From DATLGD01 sp035540755 (GTDB lineage Bacteria > Actinomycetota > Actinomycetes > Mycobacteriales > SCTD01): DNA of 63,621 nucleotides. This document shows positions 34,698-42,580 of the stretch, piece by piece. Under the pieces are notes generated by a model. The model ran no database searches, had not been told where the DNA came from, and was given only the letters and a program-made list of their open reading frames with translations. The stretch spans positions 1 to 63,621 of the forward strand of contig DATLGD010000189.1 in the NCBI GenBank assembly GCA_035540755.1. Reading direction: 5' to 3'. The position numbers and the translations under genes were made by a program. Numbering within the stretch: the first letter of the stretch is position 1; each line of letters begins with the position of its first letter.

Positions 34698-35826
34698 CCT
34701 CCGGCCGTACGACGCCGTCGACAGCCTGGTGGGGCTGGCCGCGACGCTGCGCGCCGCCGGGGTGCGCGCCTCGACCGACCGGGTGCACGCCGCCGTGCAG
34801 GCGCTCACCGCGCTCGACCCGACCCGGCGCGACGACGTCTACTGGGCCGGTCGGCTGACGCTGTGCGGCACCGCCGACGAGCTCGCCCGGTACGACACGG
34901 TGTTCGCCGCCTACTTCGGCGACCGGCCCGGGCAGGTGGTCCGGCGGCAGCGGCTGTCCCGCTCGCAGCTGCAGCTAGTGGCCTCGCCGGACGCTCCTCC
35001 GGGCGAGGACGACGTCGACGCGCCGGAGGCCCGGCACGCGAGCGCCGCGGCCAGCAGCGTCGAGCAGCTGCGGCACCGCGACGTCAGCGCCCTGACCAGT
35101 GCCGAGAAGGAGCAGCTGCGCGCGCTGCTCGCGGCGATGCGGCTGCCGGGGGAGCGGCGTCCCACCCGGCGGTTGCGGCCGTCGGCACGCGGCGCCGTCG
35201 ACGGTTCCCGCACGCTGCGCGCGTGGCTGGCCGCGGGCGGGGAGCCGGCCAGGCTGCGCCACCGCGCGCCCTCGCACCGGCACCGGCGGGTCGTGCTGCT
35301 GGTCGACGTGAGCGGGTCGATGGACTCCTACGCCGACGCGCTGCTGCGCTTCGCCCACGCGGCGTCGCGGCGGGTCGCCGCTCCGACCGAGGTGTTCGCG
35401 CTCGGCACCCGCCTGACCCGGCTGACCCGCGAGCTGGCCCAGCGCGACCCGGACGCCGCGATGGCCGCGGTCGCTCTGGCGCTGCCGGACGCCGGCGGAG
35501 GCACGCGGCTCGGCGAGCTGGTCAAGCAGTTCCTCGACCAGTGGGGGCAGCGCGGCACGGCGCGCGGGGCCATCGTCGTCGTCCTGTCCGACGGCTGGGA
35601 GCGCGGCGACCCGGCGCTGCTCGGCGAGCAGATGGCCCGGCTCCAGCGGCTCGCGCACCGGGTGGTGTGGGCCAACCCGCGCAAGGCGGCGCCGGGCTTC
35701 GCGCCGCTTGCCGGCGGGATGGCGGCCTCGCTGCCCCACGTCGACGACTTCGTCGAGGGGCACAGCCTCGCGGCGCTCGAGCACCTCGCCGCCGTCGTGC
35801 TGGGCAGGGAGCGCGCCCGTGCGTGA
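34690..35826 (+). CDS. VWA-domain protein (CoxE-like)
   Basis: A 378-residue protein. The N-terminal half is helical and charged; the C-terminal half holds a von Willebrand A domain whose metal-binding site is VLLVDVSGSMDSYADALL (MIDAS DxSxS). VVVLSDGWERGDP and VWANPRKAAPGFAPLAGGM are typical of CoxE. It works with the preceding MoxR ATPase in assembling the molybdenum hydroxylase. GTG 34690 overlaps the ATPase gene by 8 bp and its stop overlaps the XdhC-like gene by 8 bp. Confidence 0.88.
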   Translation: MPDLRPYDAVDSLVGLAATLRAAGVRASTDRVHAAVQALTALDPTRRDDVYWAGRLTLCGTADELARYDTVFAAYFGDRPGQVVRRQRLSRSQLQLVASPDAPPGEDDVDAPEARHASAAASSVEQLRHRDVSALTSAEKEQLRALLAAMRLPGERRPTRRLRPSARGAVDGSRTLRAWLAAGGEPARLRHRAPSHRHRRVVLLVDVSGSMDSYADALLRFAHAASRRVAAPTEVFALGTRLTRLTRELAQRDPDAAMAAVALALPDAGGGTRLGELVKQFLDQWGQRGTARGAIVVVLSDGWERGDPALLGEQMARLQRLAHRVVWANPRKAAPGFAPLAGGMAASLPHVDDFVEGHSLAALEHLAAVVLGRERARA

Positions 35827-36937
35827 CATCGCCGGCGACCTGCGCACGCTGCTGGCCGCGGGGGAGCCGTTCGCGCTCGCCACCGTCATCGGGGCGAGGG
35901 GCAGCTCTCCCCGACCGGTGGGCGCGGCCATGGCCGTGGCCGCGGGCGGGGAGGCCGTCGGCAGCATCTCCGGGGGCTGCGTCGAGGGCGCGGTCTACGT
36001 CACCGCCGAGCAGGTGCTCGCCGGCGACGGACCGGTGGTCGAGAGCTACGGCTACAGCGACGACGACGCCTTCGCCGTCGGGCTGACCTGCGGCGGTGAG
36101 CTGGAGGTGCTGGTCGCCCCGGCCGACCGGGACGTCGTCGCCGCGTGGGTCGACGCCGTGCAGGCGGAGGCGCCGGTCGCGCTCGCCACCGTCGTCGGCG
36201 GCCCGGCGCCGCTCGGGGGGCAGCTGCTCGTCGGTCCGGGCTCCGCGGTGGGCACTCTGGGCACGGAGGGGCTCGACGTGGCCGTCACCGACGACGCGCG
36301 GGGCATGCTGGCCGCCGGGCAGACCGGCGACCGCCACTACGGGCCGCGCGGGCAGCGGCGCATCGACGACGTCACCGTGTTCGTGCAGTCGTTCACCCCG
36401 CCGCCGCGGATGCTCGTCTTCGGGGCCACCGACTTCGCCGCGGCCGTCAGCCGGATCGGGGTGTTCCTCGGCTATCGGGTGACGGTGTGCGACGCGCGCC
36501 CGGTCTTCGCGACCGCCCGCCGCTTCCCGGAAGCGCACGAGGTGGTCTGCGAGTGGCCCCACCGGTACCTCGGAGCGACAGCCACCGACGCCCGGACGGT
36601 CGTGTGCGTGCTCACCCACGACCCCAAGTTCGACGTCCCGCTGCTGGAGGTGGCGCTGCGCCGGCCGGCGGCCTACATCGGTGCGATGGGCAGCCGCCGG
36701 ACGCACGAGGACCGGCTGCGCCGCCTGCGCGAGGTCGGCCTGACCGACGACGAGCTCGCGCGGCTGCACTCGCCGATCGGGCTCGACCTGGGAGCGCGCA
36801 CCGCCGAGGAGACCGCCGTGTCCATCGCGGCCGAGATCGTGCAGGCGCGCTGGGGCGGCAGCGGCCGCCCGCTGACCGAGACCTCGGGCGCGATCCACGA
36901 CGACGCCGCCGTGCCGCACAGCCACGTGTCCCCGTGA
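35819..36937 (+). CDS. XdhC/CoxI-family cofactor insertion protein
   Basis: A 372-residue protein that, by family, binds molybdenum cofactor, promotes its sulfuration and hands it to the apo-hydroxylase. The N-terminal XdhC/CoxI domain shows ARGSSPRPVGAAM and SGGCVEGAV (conserved Cys ~45). The C-terminal Rossmann-like XdhC domain shows LVFGATDFAAAVSRIG, THDPKFDVPLLEVAL and YIGAMGSRRT. GTG 35819 is chosen from the 8-bp overlap pattern. It sits between the VWA gene and a MobA-like transferase, both maturation factors. Confidence 0.9.
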   Translation: MRDIAGDLRTLLAAGEPFALATVIGARGSSPRPVGAAMAVAAGGEAVGSISGGCVEGAVYVTAEQVLAGDGPVVESYGYSDDDAFAVGLTCGGELEVLVAPADRDVVAAWVDAVQAEAPVALATVVGGPAPLGGQLLVGPGSAVGTLGTEGLDVAVTDDARGMLAAGQTGDRHYGPRGQRRIDDVTVFVQSFTPPPRMLVFGATDFAAAVSRIGVFLGYRVTVCDARPVFATARRFPEAHEVVCEWPHRYLGATATDARTVVCVLTHDPKFDVPLLEVALRRPAAYIGAMGSRRTHEDRLRRLREVGLTDDELARLHSPIGLDLGARTAEETAVSIAAEIVQARWGGSGRPLTETSGAIHDDAAVPHSHVSP

Positions 36938-37545
36938 CCGACTCCGTGGCCGGCCTGCTGCTCGCCGCCGGCGCCGGTCGCCGCCTCGGCGGCCCCAAGG
37001 CGCTGCTCGAGGTCGACGGCGAGCCCCTCGTCCGCCGGGGCATCCGCCTGCTGCACGACGGCGGCTGCGCACCGGTCGTCGTGGTGGTGGGCGCCTCGGC
37101 CGAGCGCGTGCGTGCGCTGTGCGGCGGCGCCGACGTCGTCGAGGCGCCCGACTGGGACACCGGCATGGGTGCCTCCCTGCGGACCGGCCTCGCCGCGCTG
37201 CCGGGCGCGGTGCGCGCGGTGGTCGTCGCCCTCGTCGACCAGCCGCTCGTCACCGCGGCGGCGGTCGCGCGCCTGCGCGCCGCGCACGCCGATGGAGCGG
37301 TCGCGGCGGTCGCCGCCTACGGCGGCCGGCCACGCAACCCGGTGCTGCTCGACCGGGCGGCGTGGGACGGTGTCCGGACGTCCGCCGTCGGCGACGAGGG
37401 GGCGCGCGGCTGGCTGCGCGCGCACTCCGAGCTCGTGGTGCAGGTCGACTGCACCGACGTCGGCGCGCCGGACGACCTCGACACGCCCGACGACCTGGCC
37501 GCCCTGACCGCCCTGACCGCCCGCCGAAGTGGAGCCCCGCGATGA
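36934..37545 (+). CDS. MobA-like molybdopterin nucleotidyltransferase
   Basis: A 203-residue NTP-transferase of the MobA/MocA group. The signature LLLAAGAGRRLGGPKALLEVDGEPLV (~7-33) is the nucleotide-binding loop with the key Lys. DTGMGASLRTGL and VVVALVDQPLV (Asp for Mg) follow. It probably makes the cytosine dinucleotide form of molybdenum cofactor used by this hydroxylase family (MocA role). That assignment is from context, since MobA and MocA are hard to separate by eye. GTG 36934 overlaps the XdhC-like gene by 4 bp. Confidence 0.85.
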   Translation: MTDSVAGLLLAAGAGRRLGGPKALLEVDGEPLVRRGIRLLHDGGCAPVVVVVGASAERVRALCGGADVVEAPDWDTGMGASLRTGLAALPGAVRAVVVALVDQPLVTAAAVARLRAAHADGAVAAVAAYGGRPRNPVLLDRAAWDGVRTSAVGDEGARGWLRAHSELVVQVDCTDVGAPDDLDTPDDLAALTALTARRSGAPR

Positions 37546-38282
37546 AGCTCGAGAACCGGTTCACCGTCCCCGTGCCCGTCGACGAGGCGTGGCGGGTCCT
37601 GCTCGACGTCGAGCGGATCGCCCCGTGCATGCCCGGGGCGACCCTCACCAGCCGCGACGGCGACGCGTTCGAGGGCAAGGTGAAGGTCAAGGTCGGCCCG
37701 ATCAACCTCACCTACGGCGGCACCGCGCGCTTCGTGTCGAAGGACGAGACGAACCACGTCGCGGTCATCGACGGCAGCGGCAAGGAGACGCGCGGCACCG
37801 GCACGGCCAAGGCCCTCATCACCTGCCGCCTCCTCGACAAGGGCGCCACCACCGACGTCGAGGTCGACACCGACCTCAGCGTCACCGGCAAGCCCGCGCA
37901 GTTCGGCCGGGGGGTGCTCGCCGACGTGAGCGCGAAGCTGGTCGACCAGTTCGCCGCCTGCCTGTCCGAGGAGATCCGGGCGGGAACGCCGGCGGGCGAC
38001 CCGGCGGTCGAGCCGGTCTTCGCCGCCACGGCCGCCGACCTCGGGACGCCCGAGGCGCTCGCGGAGCCCGCTGTCGGGATGTCGGCCGAGGGATCGCTCG
38101 GCGGACCGGACGGAGGCGCCGGTGGTGCCGCCCCGCAGCCGCCCGCACCGCGGCCGGCACGGCAGTCGGCCGACGCGATCGACCTGCTCGACGCCGCCGG
38201 CGCCCCGGTGCTCAAGCGCCTCGCACCGGTACTGGCCGCCCTGGTCGTGCTGCTGCTCGTGCTGCGCCGCCGCCGCGGCTAG
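37542..38282 (+). CDS. coxG: CoxG-like SRPBCC protein with C-terminal membrane anchor
   Basis: A 246-residue protein. Residues 1-150 are the SRPBCC/START-like CoxG domain (FTVPVPVDEAWRVLLDVERIAPCMPGA, split here only for description; VKVGPINLTYGGTARF). A Pro/Ala-rich linker (~160-210) leads to a C-terminal helix LAPVLAALVVLLLVLRRRRG, which should anchor it in the membrane. CoxG proteins are thought to tether the hydroxylase to the membrane and pass quinone. It is last in the operon; its stop overlaps the convergent Nudix gene by 4 bp. Confidence 0.88.
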   Translation: MKLENRFTVPVPVDEAWRVLLDVERIAPCMPGATLTSRDGDAFEGKVKVKVGPINLTYGGTARFVSKDETNHVAVIDGSGKETRGTGTAKALITCRLLDKGATTDVEVDTDLSVTGKPAQFGRGVLADVSAKLVDQFAACLSEEIRAGTPAGDPAVEPVFAATAADLGTPEALAEPAVGMSAEGSLGGPDGGAGGAAPQPPAPRPARQSADAIDLLDAAGAPVLKRLAPVLAALVVLLLVLRRRRG

Positions 38283-38767
38283 ACCTCTGGCCGCCGACCG
38301 CCGCGTGCCGCCGCTTCGGTGCTGGTGAACGCCAGGTCGGGCAGCTCGTGCTCGGCGAAGAACGCCGCCTCCTGCGCGTCGTCCCCCGCCTCGAGCCGGC
38401 CACCGGTGATCCGCGCCTCGAAGGCGAGAAAGAACGACGCGCCGCCGCCCGTGCCTGCCCCGGCGTACACGTCGACGACGGCGCCCACCTCGACGACGAG
38501 GCCGGTCTCCTCGAGCACCTCCCGTGCGGCCGCCGCCCGCGGGTCCTCGTCGGCGTCGACGAAGCCGGCCGGCAGCGCCCAGCGCCCGCGCTGCGGGTCG
38601 ACGCCGCGGCGCACCAGCAGGAGCCGGCCCTCGCCGTCGTGCACGACCGCGCCGACGCCGACCTTCGGGTCCCGGTAGGCGGTGGCGCCGCAGGCCGTGC
38701 AGACGGGGTGCGGCTGCTCGCTGCCGAGGGGTCCCCCGCAGCCGGCACAGAACCGCGGCACGAGCAT
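38279..38767 (-). CDS. Nudix hydrolase with zinc ribbon
   Basis: A 162-residue protein. The N-terminus has a zinc ribbon (CAGCGG and CTACGA pairs, Cys8/11/23/26). The Nudix box is complete: Gly-x5-Glu-x7-Arg-Glu-x-x-Glu-Glu-x-Gly in GFVDADEDP...REVLEETGL (~68-90). The layout resembles NudC-like or ADP-ribose-type hydrolases, but it lacks the long N-terminal domain of NudC. The substrate is unknown. It is convergent with coxG and has a leaderless-type promoter. Confidence 0.88.
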   Translation of the reverse strand: MLVPRFCAGCGGPLGSEQPHPVCTACGATAYRDPKVGVGAVVHDGEGRLLLVRRGVDPQRGRWALPAGFVDADEDPRAAAAREVLEETGLVVEVGAVVDVYAGAGTGGGASFFLAFEARITGGRLEAGDDAQEAAFFAEHELPDLAFTSTEAAARGGRRPEV

Positions 38768-38773
38768 CCGGGA

Positions 38774-38779
38774 AAACTA
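38774..38779 (-). promoter_or_regulatory. -10 hexamer TAGTTT, leaderless Nudix gene
   Basis: TAGTTT on the minus strand ends six bases before the ATG at 38767; no ribosome-binding site fits between. Confidence 0.5.
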
Positions 38780-38909
38780 GCGCGACCCCGACCCCACGCC
38801 GAGCCGGCGCGCAGACGGGCTGTCGACCGTTGAGGTCCGGCGGTCATCGGAGTCCTGCGAGTGGCGCGCTGCACAGGCGGGCGGCGCCCTCAGCGGGCAC
38901 ATTGCAGGG

Positions 38910-39932
38910 GTGACCCTGACGATGCCTGCCCCCGTCATGCCCGCCTCCGGTACGTCCTGCCCCCTTCCCGCGCCGCGGGGCCCGTTGAGCGAGCGCCTGC
39001 TCGCCGTGCTCCGTGGCGAGGCGCCGCCCGTCGGCCTGTCCTCCGCGCCCGTGGTGGGCAGCGACCCGTTCGGCGAGGACCTCCAGCTCTGCCTGTACCT
39101 GGCCTACGAGCTCCACTACCGCGCGATCGACGGCGTCGACGACGCGCTCGAGTGGGACCCGGACGTGCTCCGCTTCCGCAGCGCGCTCGAGCGGTCCTTC
39201 CTGCACGCGCTGCGCGAGGTCGCCGGGGCGCAGGACGAGGACGTCGAGGGCGTGCTCGCTCCGCTGCTCGTGGAGCCGGTGGGCGGCACCGGGCCCTCGT
39301 GGCACCTGTCCGGTGCCGGGGAGCTGTGGCAGCTGCGCGAGTACGCCGCGCACCGCTCGATCTACCACCTCAAGGAGGCCGACCCGCAGGCATGGGTGGT
39401 GCCGCGCCTGGAGGGTCAGGCGAAGGCGTCGCTGGTCACTGTGCAGCACGACGAGTACGGCGCCGGCCGGGCCGACCGGATGCACGCGGCGATGTTCGCC
39501 CGGCTGCTGCGCGACCTCGACCTCGACCACCGCTACGGCGCCTACCTCGACCTCGTGCCCGCCGTGACGCTGGCTCCGGTGAACCTCATGTCGATGGCCG
39601 GGCTGCACCGGGCGCTGCGCGGCGTCGCCTTCGCCCACTTCGTCATGATCGAGGTGACCTCGTCGCCTGGCTCCCGCCGGATCTCGCAGGCCTTCGAGCG
39701 GCTGGGTGCCGGGCCGGGCGGTCAGGCGTTCTACGACGAGCACGTCGAGGCCGACGCCGTGCACGAGCAGCTGCTGCGGGCGGGGCTGCGCGACCTGGTC
39801 GACCGCGAGCCCGGCCTCGCCGCCGACGTGGTCCTCGGCCTGCGCGCGTCGTCAGCGCTCGAGCAGCGGTTCGGTGACCACCTGCTCGACTGCTGGGACG
39901 CGGGGCGCAGCTCGCTGCGGGCGGGCCTCTAG
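38910..39932 (+). CDS. Iron-containing redox enzyme family protein
   Basis: A 340-residue, mainly helical protein of the haem-oxygenase-like diiron superfamily. Candidate ligands: Glu/His in YLAYELHYRAIDG (~68-80), VQHDEYGAGRADRMH (~181-195) and FYDEHVEADAVHEQ (~276-290). Such enzymes activate O2 at a non-haem diiron site; substrates vary widely and none can be named here. GTG 38910 is the first credible start. Its stop shares two bases with the stop of a convergent CDGSH protein, a pairing I recall in other Actinobacteria. Confidence 0.78.
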   Translation: MTLTMPAPVMPASGTSCPLPAPRGPLSERLLAVLRGEAPPVGLSSAPVVGSDPFGEDLQLCLYLAYELHYRAIDGVDDALEWDPDVLRFRSALERSFLHALREVAGAQDEDVEGVLAPLLVEPVGGTGPSWHLSGAGELWQLREYAAHRSIYHLKEADPQAWVVPRLEGQAKASLVTVQHDEYGAGRADRMHAAMFARLLRDLDLDHRYGAYLDLVPAVTLAPVNLMSMAGLHRALRGVAFAHFVMIEVTSSPGSRRISQAFERLGAGPGGQAFYDEHVEADAVHEQLLRAGLRDLVDREPGLAADVVLGLRASSALEQRFGDHLLDCWDAGRSSLRAGL

Positions 39933-40120
39933 TCCTCGCGGCTGCGACGCCGGTGGCTGGTGTCGCACCAGGGCGGCGTTCGCGTGCGCCGGCAGGTGCA
40001 GACGGCGACCACAGGCCGGTCGGAGTGCACAAGGGTGCCGTCCGGCAGCTCGACCTCCACCGGGCCCTCGACGAGCACGGGCCCACCGGGCACCGGCGTG
40101 ACACGGCGGGCAGCGGTCAT
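39929..40120 (-). CDS. CDGSH iron-sulfur domain protein
   Basis: A 63-residue protein. CTCRRTRTPPWCDTSH (~42-57) gives the Cys-x-Cys...Cys-x-x-x-His ligand set of a CDGSH 2Fe-2S cluster, with Thr in place of the motif Gly. The N-terminal half (VEVELPDGTLVHSDRPVVAVC) is a short beta part. It is a small electron-transfer or cluster-carrier protein, cytoplasmic, and may serve the neighbouring diiron enzyme. The longer frame upstream is antisense to another gene; ATG 40120 gives the right family length. Confidence 0.8.
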   Translation of the reverse strand: MTAARRVTPVPGGPVLVEGPVEVELPDGTLVHSDRPVVAVCTCRRTRTPPWCDTSHRRRSRED

Positions 40121-40162
40121 GTCGGCGTCCTTCCCCGAGGCGAGCAGTGCGACGCTGGCGGC

Positions 40163-40771
40163 ATGGCCACCACGATCGACGACGTCGACCACCTGCGCCG
40201 CCTGTACGGAGCGGTGCCGAAGCGGGCGGCCGGCAAGGTGCACACCCGCCTGGACCGGCACGACCGCGCCTTCGTGGCGGCGTCGCCGTTCCTCGTGCTC
40301 GCCACCGCTGCAGCCGACGGCCTGCTCGACGTCTCGCCGCGCGGCGACGCGCCCGGGTTCGTGCACGTCCTCGACGACAGCACCGTGGTCCTGCCGGACC
40401 GGCCCGGCAACAACCGGATCGACAGCCTGGTCAACGTGCTGAGCGACCCCCGGGCATCCATGATCTTCCTCGTCCCCGGCGTCGGCCACACGCTGCGGCT
40501 GAACGGCAAGGCCGTGGTGAGCACGGATCCGGAGCTGCTCGCCCTCGGTGCCGTCCGCGACCGGCTGCCGGTCACGGCGCTGGTGCTGACCGTGCACGCG
40601 GCGCTGTACCAGTGCCCGCGTGCGCTCGTCCGGAGCCGGCTGTGGGACACCGATCGGCACGTCGACGCCTCGGCACTGGCGAGCCTCGACGAGGTGCTGG
40701 CCGACCAGGTGCCCGACCTGTCCCTGGCGGAGTCGGTACGCCTCGGCGGCCGCAGCGACCCCCTCTGGTGA
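40163..40771 (+). CDS. PPOX-class FMN-dependent flavoprotein
   Basis: A 202-residue split-barrel protein of the pyridoxamine-phosphate-oxidase-like superfamily (MSMEG_1061-type). Typical segments are FLVLATAAADGLLDVSPRGDAPGFVHV, described only by its key SPRGD, then LPDRPGNNRIDSLVNVL and FLVPGVGHTLRLNGKA. These bind FMN and the reaction is probably a reduction, but no substrate is evident. ATG 40163 is used although no strong ribosome-binding site precedes it. Confidence 0.82.
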   Translation: MATTIDDVDHLRRLYGAVPKRAAGKVHTRLDRHDRAFVAASPFLVLATAAADGLLDVSPRGDAPGFVHVLDDSTVVLPDRPGNNRIDSLVNVLSDPRASMIFLVPGVGHTLRLNGKAVVSTDPELLALGAVRDRLPVTALVLTVHAALYQCPRALVRSRLWDTDRHVDASALASLDEVLADQVPDLSLAESVRLGGRSDPLW

Positions 40772-40799
40772 CTGCGCCTGCCGCGGGTGTGAGGCAGGA

Positions 40800-40815
40800 C
40801 ACCGGCGAGTAGCCT
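40800..40815 (+). promoter_or_regulatory. Promoter with operator-like element upstream of icmA
   Basis: CACCGGCGAGTAGCCT includes a TAGCCT -10 element (40810-40815). It shares ACCnnCGnGTAGC with sites upstream of ccr and etfB. The icmA start is 44 bases downstream with an AGGAAGGGA ribosome-binding site. Confidence 0.45.
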
Positions 40816-40859
40816 CGACCCGACCGATCGTTCAGGAAGGTCGCCGAGGAAGGGACGTC

Positions 40860-42533
40860 ATGTCGCCCGAGGACATCGCCGCCGGACGCGCGCGCTGGCA
40901 GGCCCGGTACGACGCCGCCCGCAAGCGGGACGCCGACTTCACCACCCTGTCCGGGGACGAGGTGGAGCCGGTCTACGGGCCGCGGCCGGGGGACGCGTAC
41001 GAGGGCTTCGAGCGCATCGGCTGGCCGGGGGAGTTCCCCTTCACCCGCGGCCTCTACGCCACCGGCTACCGCGGCCGGCCCTGGACGATCCGGCAGTTCG
41101 CCGGCTTCGGCAACGCGCAGCAGACCAACGAGCGCTACAAGATGATCCTGGCCGCCGGGGGAGGCGGGCTGTCGGTCGCGTTCGACATGCCGACCCTCAT
41201 GGGCCGCGACAGCGACGACCCGCGCTCCCTCGGCGAGGTCGGCCACTGCGGCGTCGCCATCGACAGCGCGGTCGACATGGACGTGCTGTTCTCCGACATC
41301 CCGCTCGGCGACGTCACCACGTCCATGACCATCAGCGGACCGGCTGTCCCCGTCTTCGTCATGTACCTCGTGGCGGCCGAGCGCCAGGGTGTCGACGTCG
41401 GCACGCTCAACGGGACGCTGCAGACCGACATCTTCAAGGAGTACATCGCGCAGAAGGAGTGGCTCTTCCCGCCGGAGCCGCACCTGCGCCTCATCGGCGA
41501 CCTGATGGAGCACTGCGCCGAGCACATCCCGGCCTACAAGCCGATCAGCGTCTCCGGCTACCACATCCGCGAGGCCGGCAGCACCGCCGCGCAGGAGCTG
41601 GCCTTCACGCTCGCCGACGGGTTCGCCTACGTCGAGCTGGGCCTGTCCCGCGGCCTCGACGTCGACCGCTTCGCGCCGGGCCTGTCGTTCTTCTTCGACG
41701 CGCACATCGACTTCTTCGAGGAGATCGCCAAGTTCCGCGCCGCCCGCCGGATCTGGGCGCGCTGGCTGCGCGACGTCTACGGCGCGAAGACCGAGAAGGC
41801 GCAGTGGCTGCGCTTCCACACCCAGACCGCCGGCGTCTCGCTCACCGCGCAGCAGCCGGACAACAACGTCGTGCGCACCGCCGTCGAGGCGCTCGCCGCC
41901 GTGCTCGGCGGCACGAACTCCTTGCACACCAACGCCCTCGACGAGGTGCTCGCCCTGCCGAGCGAGAAGGCGGCGCAGATCGCCTTGCGCACCCAGCAGG
42001 TCATCGCCGAGGAGACCGGCGTCATGAACGTCGCCGACCCGCTCGGCGGCTCCTGGTACGTCGAGCAGCTCACCGACCGCATCGAGGCCGAGGCCGAGGC
42101 CGTCTTCGCCAAGATCCGGGAGATGGGCACCGACGGCAGCATGACCAGCGGCATCCTGCGCGGCATCGAGGACGGCTGGTTCATGGCCGAGATCGCCGAG
42201 GCGGCGTTCCAGTACCAGGTCGCGCTCGAGAAGGGCGACAAGAAGGTCGTCGGCGTGAACGTGCACACCTCCGACGTCGACGCGCCGCTGGAGATCCTGC
42301 GGGTGTCGCACGAGGTCGAGACCGAGCAGGTGCGCGAGCTCGGCGGGCGCAAGGCCGGCCGGGACGAGCAGCGCGTCCGGGCGGCGCTCGCCGACCTCGT
42401 CGAGACCGCCCGCGGCGAGGGCAACACGATCCCGCCGATGCTCGAGGCGGCCCGCGCCGAGGCGACCCTCGGCGAGATCTGCGGGGCCCTGCGCGAGCTG
42501 TGGGGCAGCTACAGCGAGCCGCCCCGGTTCTGA
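40860..42533 (+). CDS. icmA: Isobutyryl-CoA mutase large subunit
   Basis: A 557-residue B12-dependent acyl-CoA mutase large subunit without the C-terminal B12-binding domain. Phe80 (RQFAGFG) and Gln198 (YIAQKEW) sit at exactly the positions that distinguish isobutyryl-CoA mutase from methylmalonyl-CoA mutase (Tyr, Arg). It should interconvert isobutyryl- and n-butyryl-CoA. GLSVAFD argues against a 2-hydroxyisobutyryl-CoA mutase, which carries Asp there. The small B12-binding subunit (icmB) is not in this window. MeaB at 21363 could be its chaperone. Together with Ccr this links valine breakdown to the ethylmalonyl-CoA pathway. Confidence 0.88.
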   Translation: MSPEDIAAGRARWQARYDAARKRDADFTTLSGDEVEPVYGPRPGDAYEGFERIGWPGEFPFTRGLYATGYRGRPWTIRQFAGFGNAQQTNERYKMILAAGGGGLSVAFDMPTLMGRDSDDPRSLGEVGHCGVAIDSAVDMDVLFSDIPLGDVTTSMTISGPAVPVFVMYLVAAERQGVDVGTLNGTLQTDIFKEYIAQKEWLFPPEPHLRLIGDLMEHCAEHIPAYKPISVSGYHIREAGSTAAQELAFTLADGFAYVELGLSRGLDVDRFAPGLSFFFDAHIDFFEEIAKFRAARRIWARWLRDVYGAKTEKAQWLRFHTQTAGVSLTAQQPDNNVVRTAVEALAAVLGGTNSLHTNALDEVLALPSEKAAQIALRTQQVIAEETGVMNVADPLGGSWYVEQLTDRIEAEAEAVFAKIREMGTDGSMTSGILRGIEDGWFMAEIAEAAFQYQVALEKGDKKVVGVNVHTSDVDAPLEILRVSHEVETEQVRELGGRKAGRDEQRVRAALADLVETARGEGNTIPPMLEAARAEATLGEICGALRELWGSYSEPPRF

Positions 42534-42580
42534 GCGCCGGTCGGGAAGGGGCAGCGGGGGCGCTGCGGTTGACTGCTGAC

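Noticed and set aside
40860..42533. Methylmalonyl-CoA or 2-hydroxyisobutyryl-CoA mutase
   Set aside because: Phe80 and Gln198 replace the Tyr and Arg of methylmalonyl-CoA mutase, and GLSVAFD lacks the Asp typical of 2-hydroxyisobutyryl-CoA mutase.
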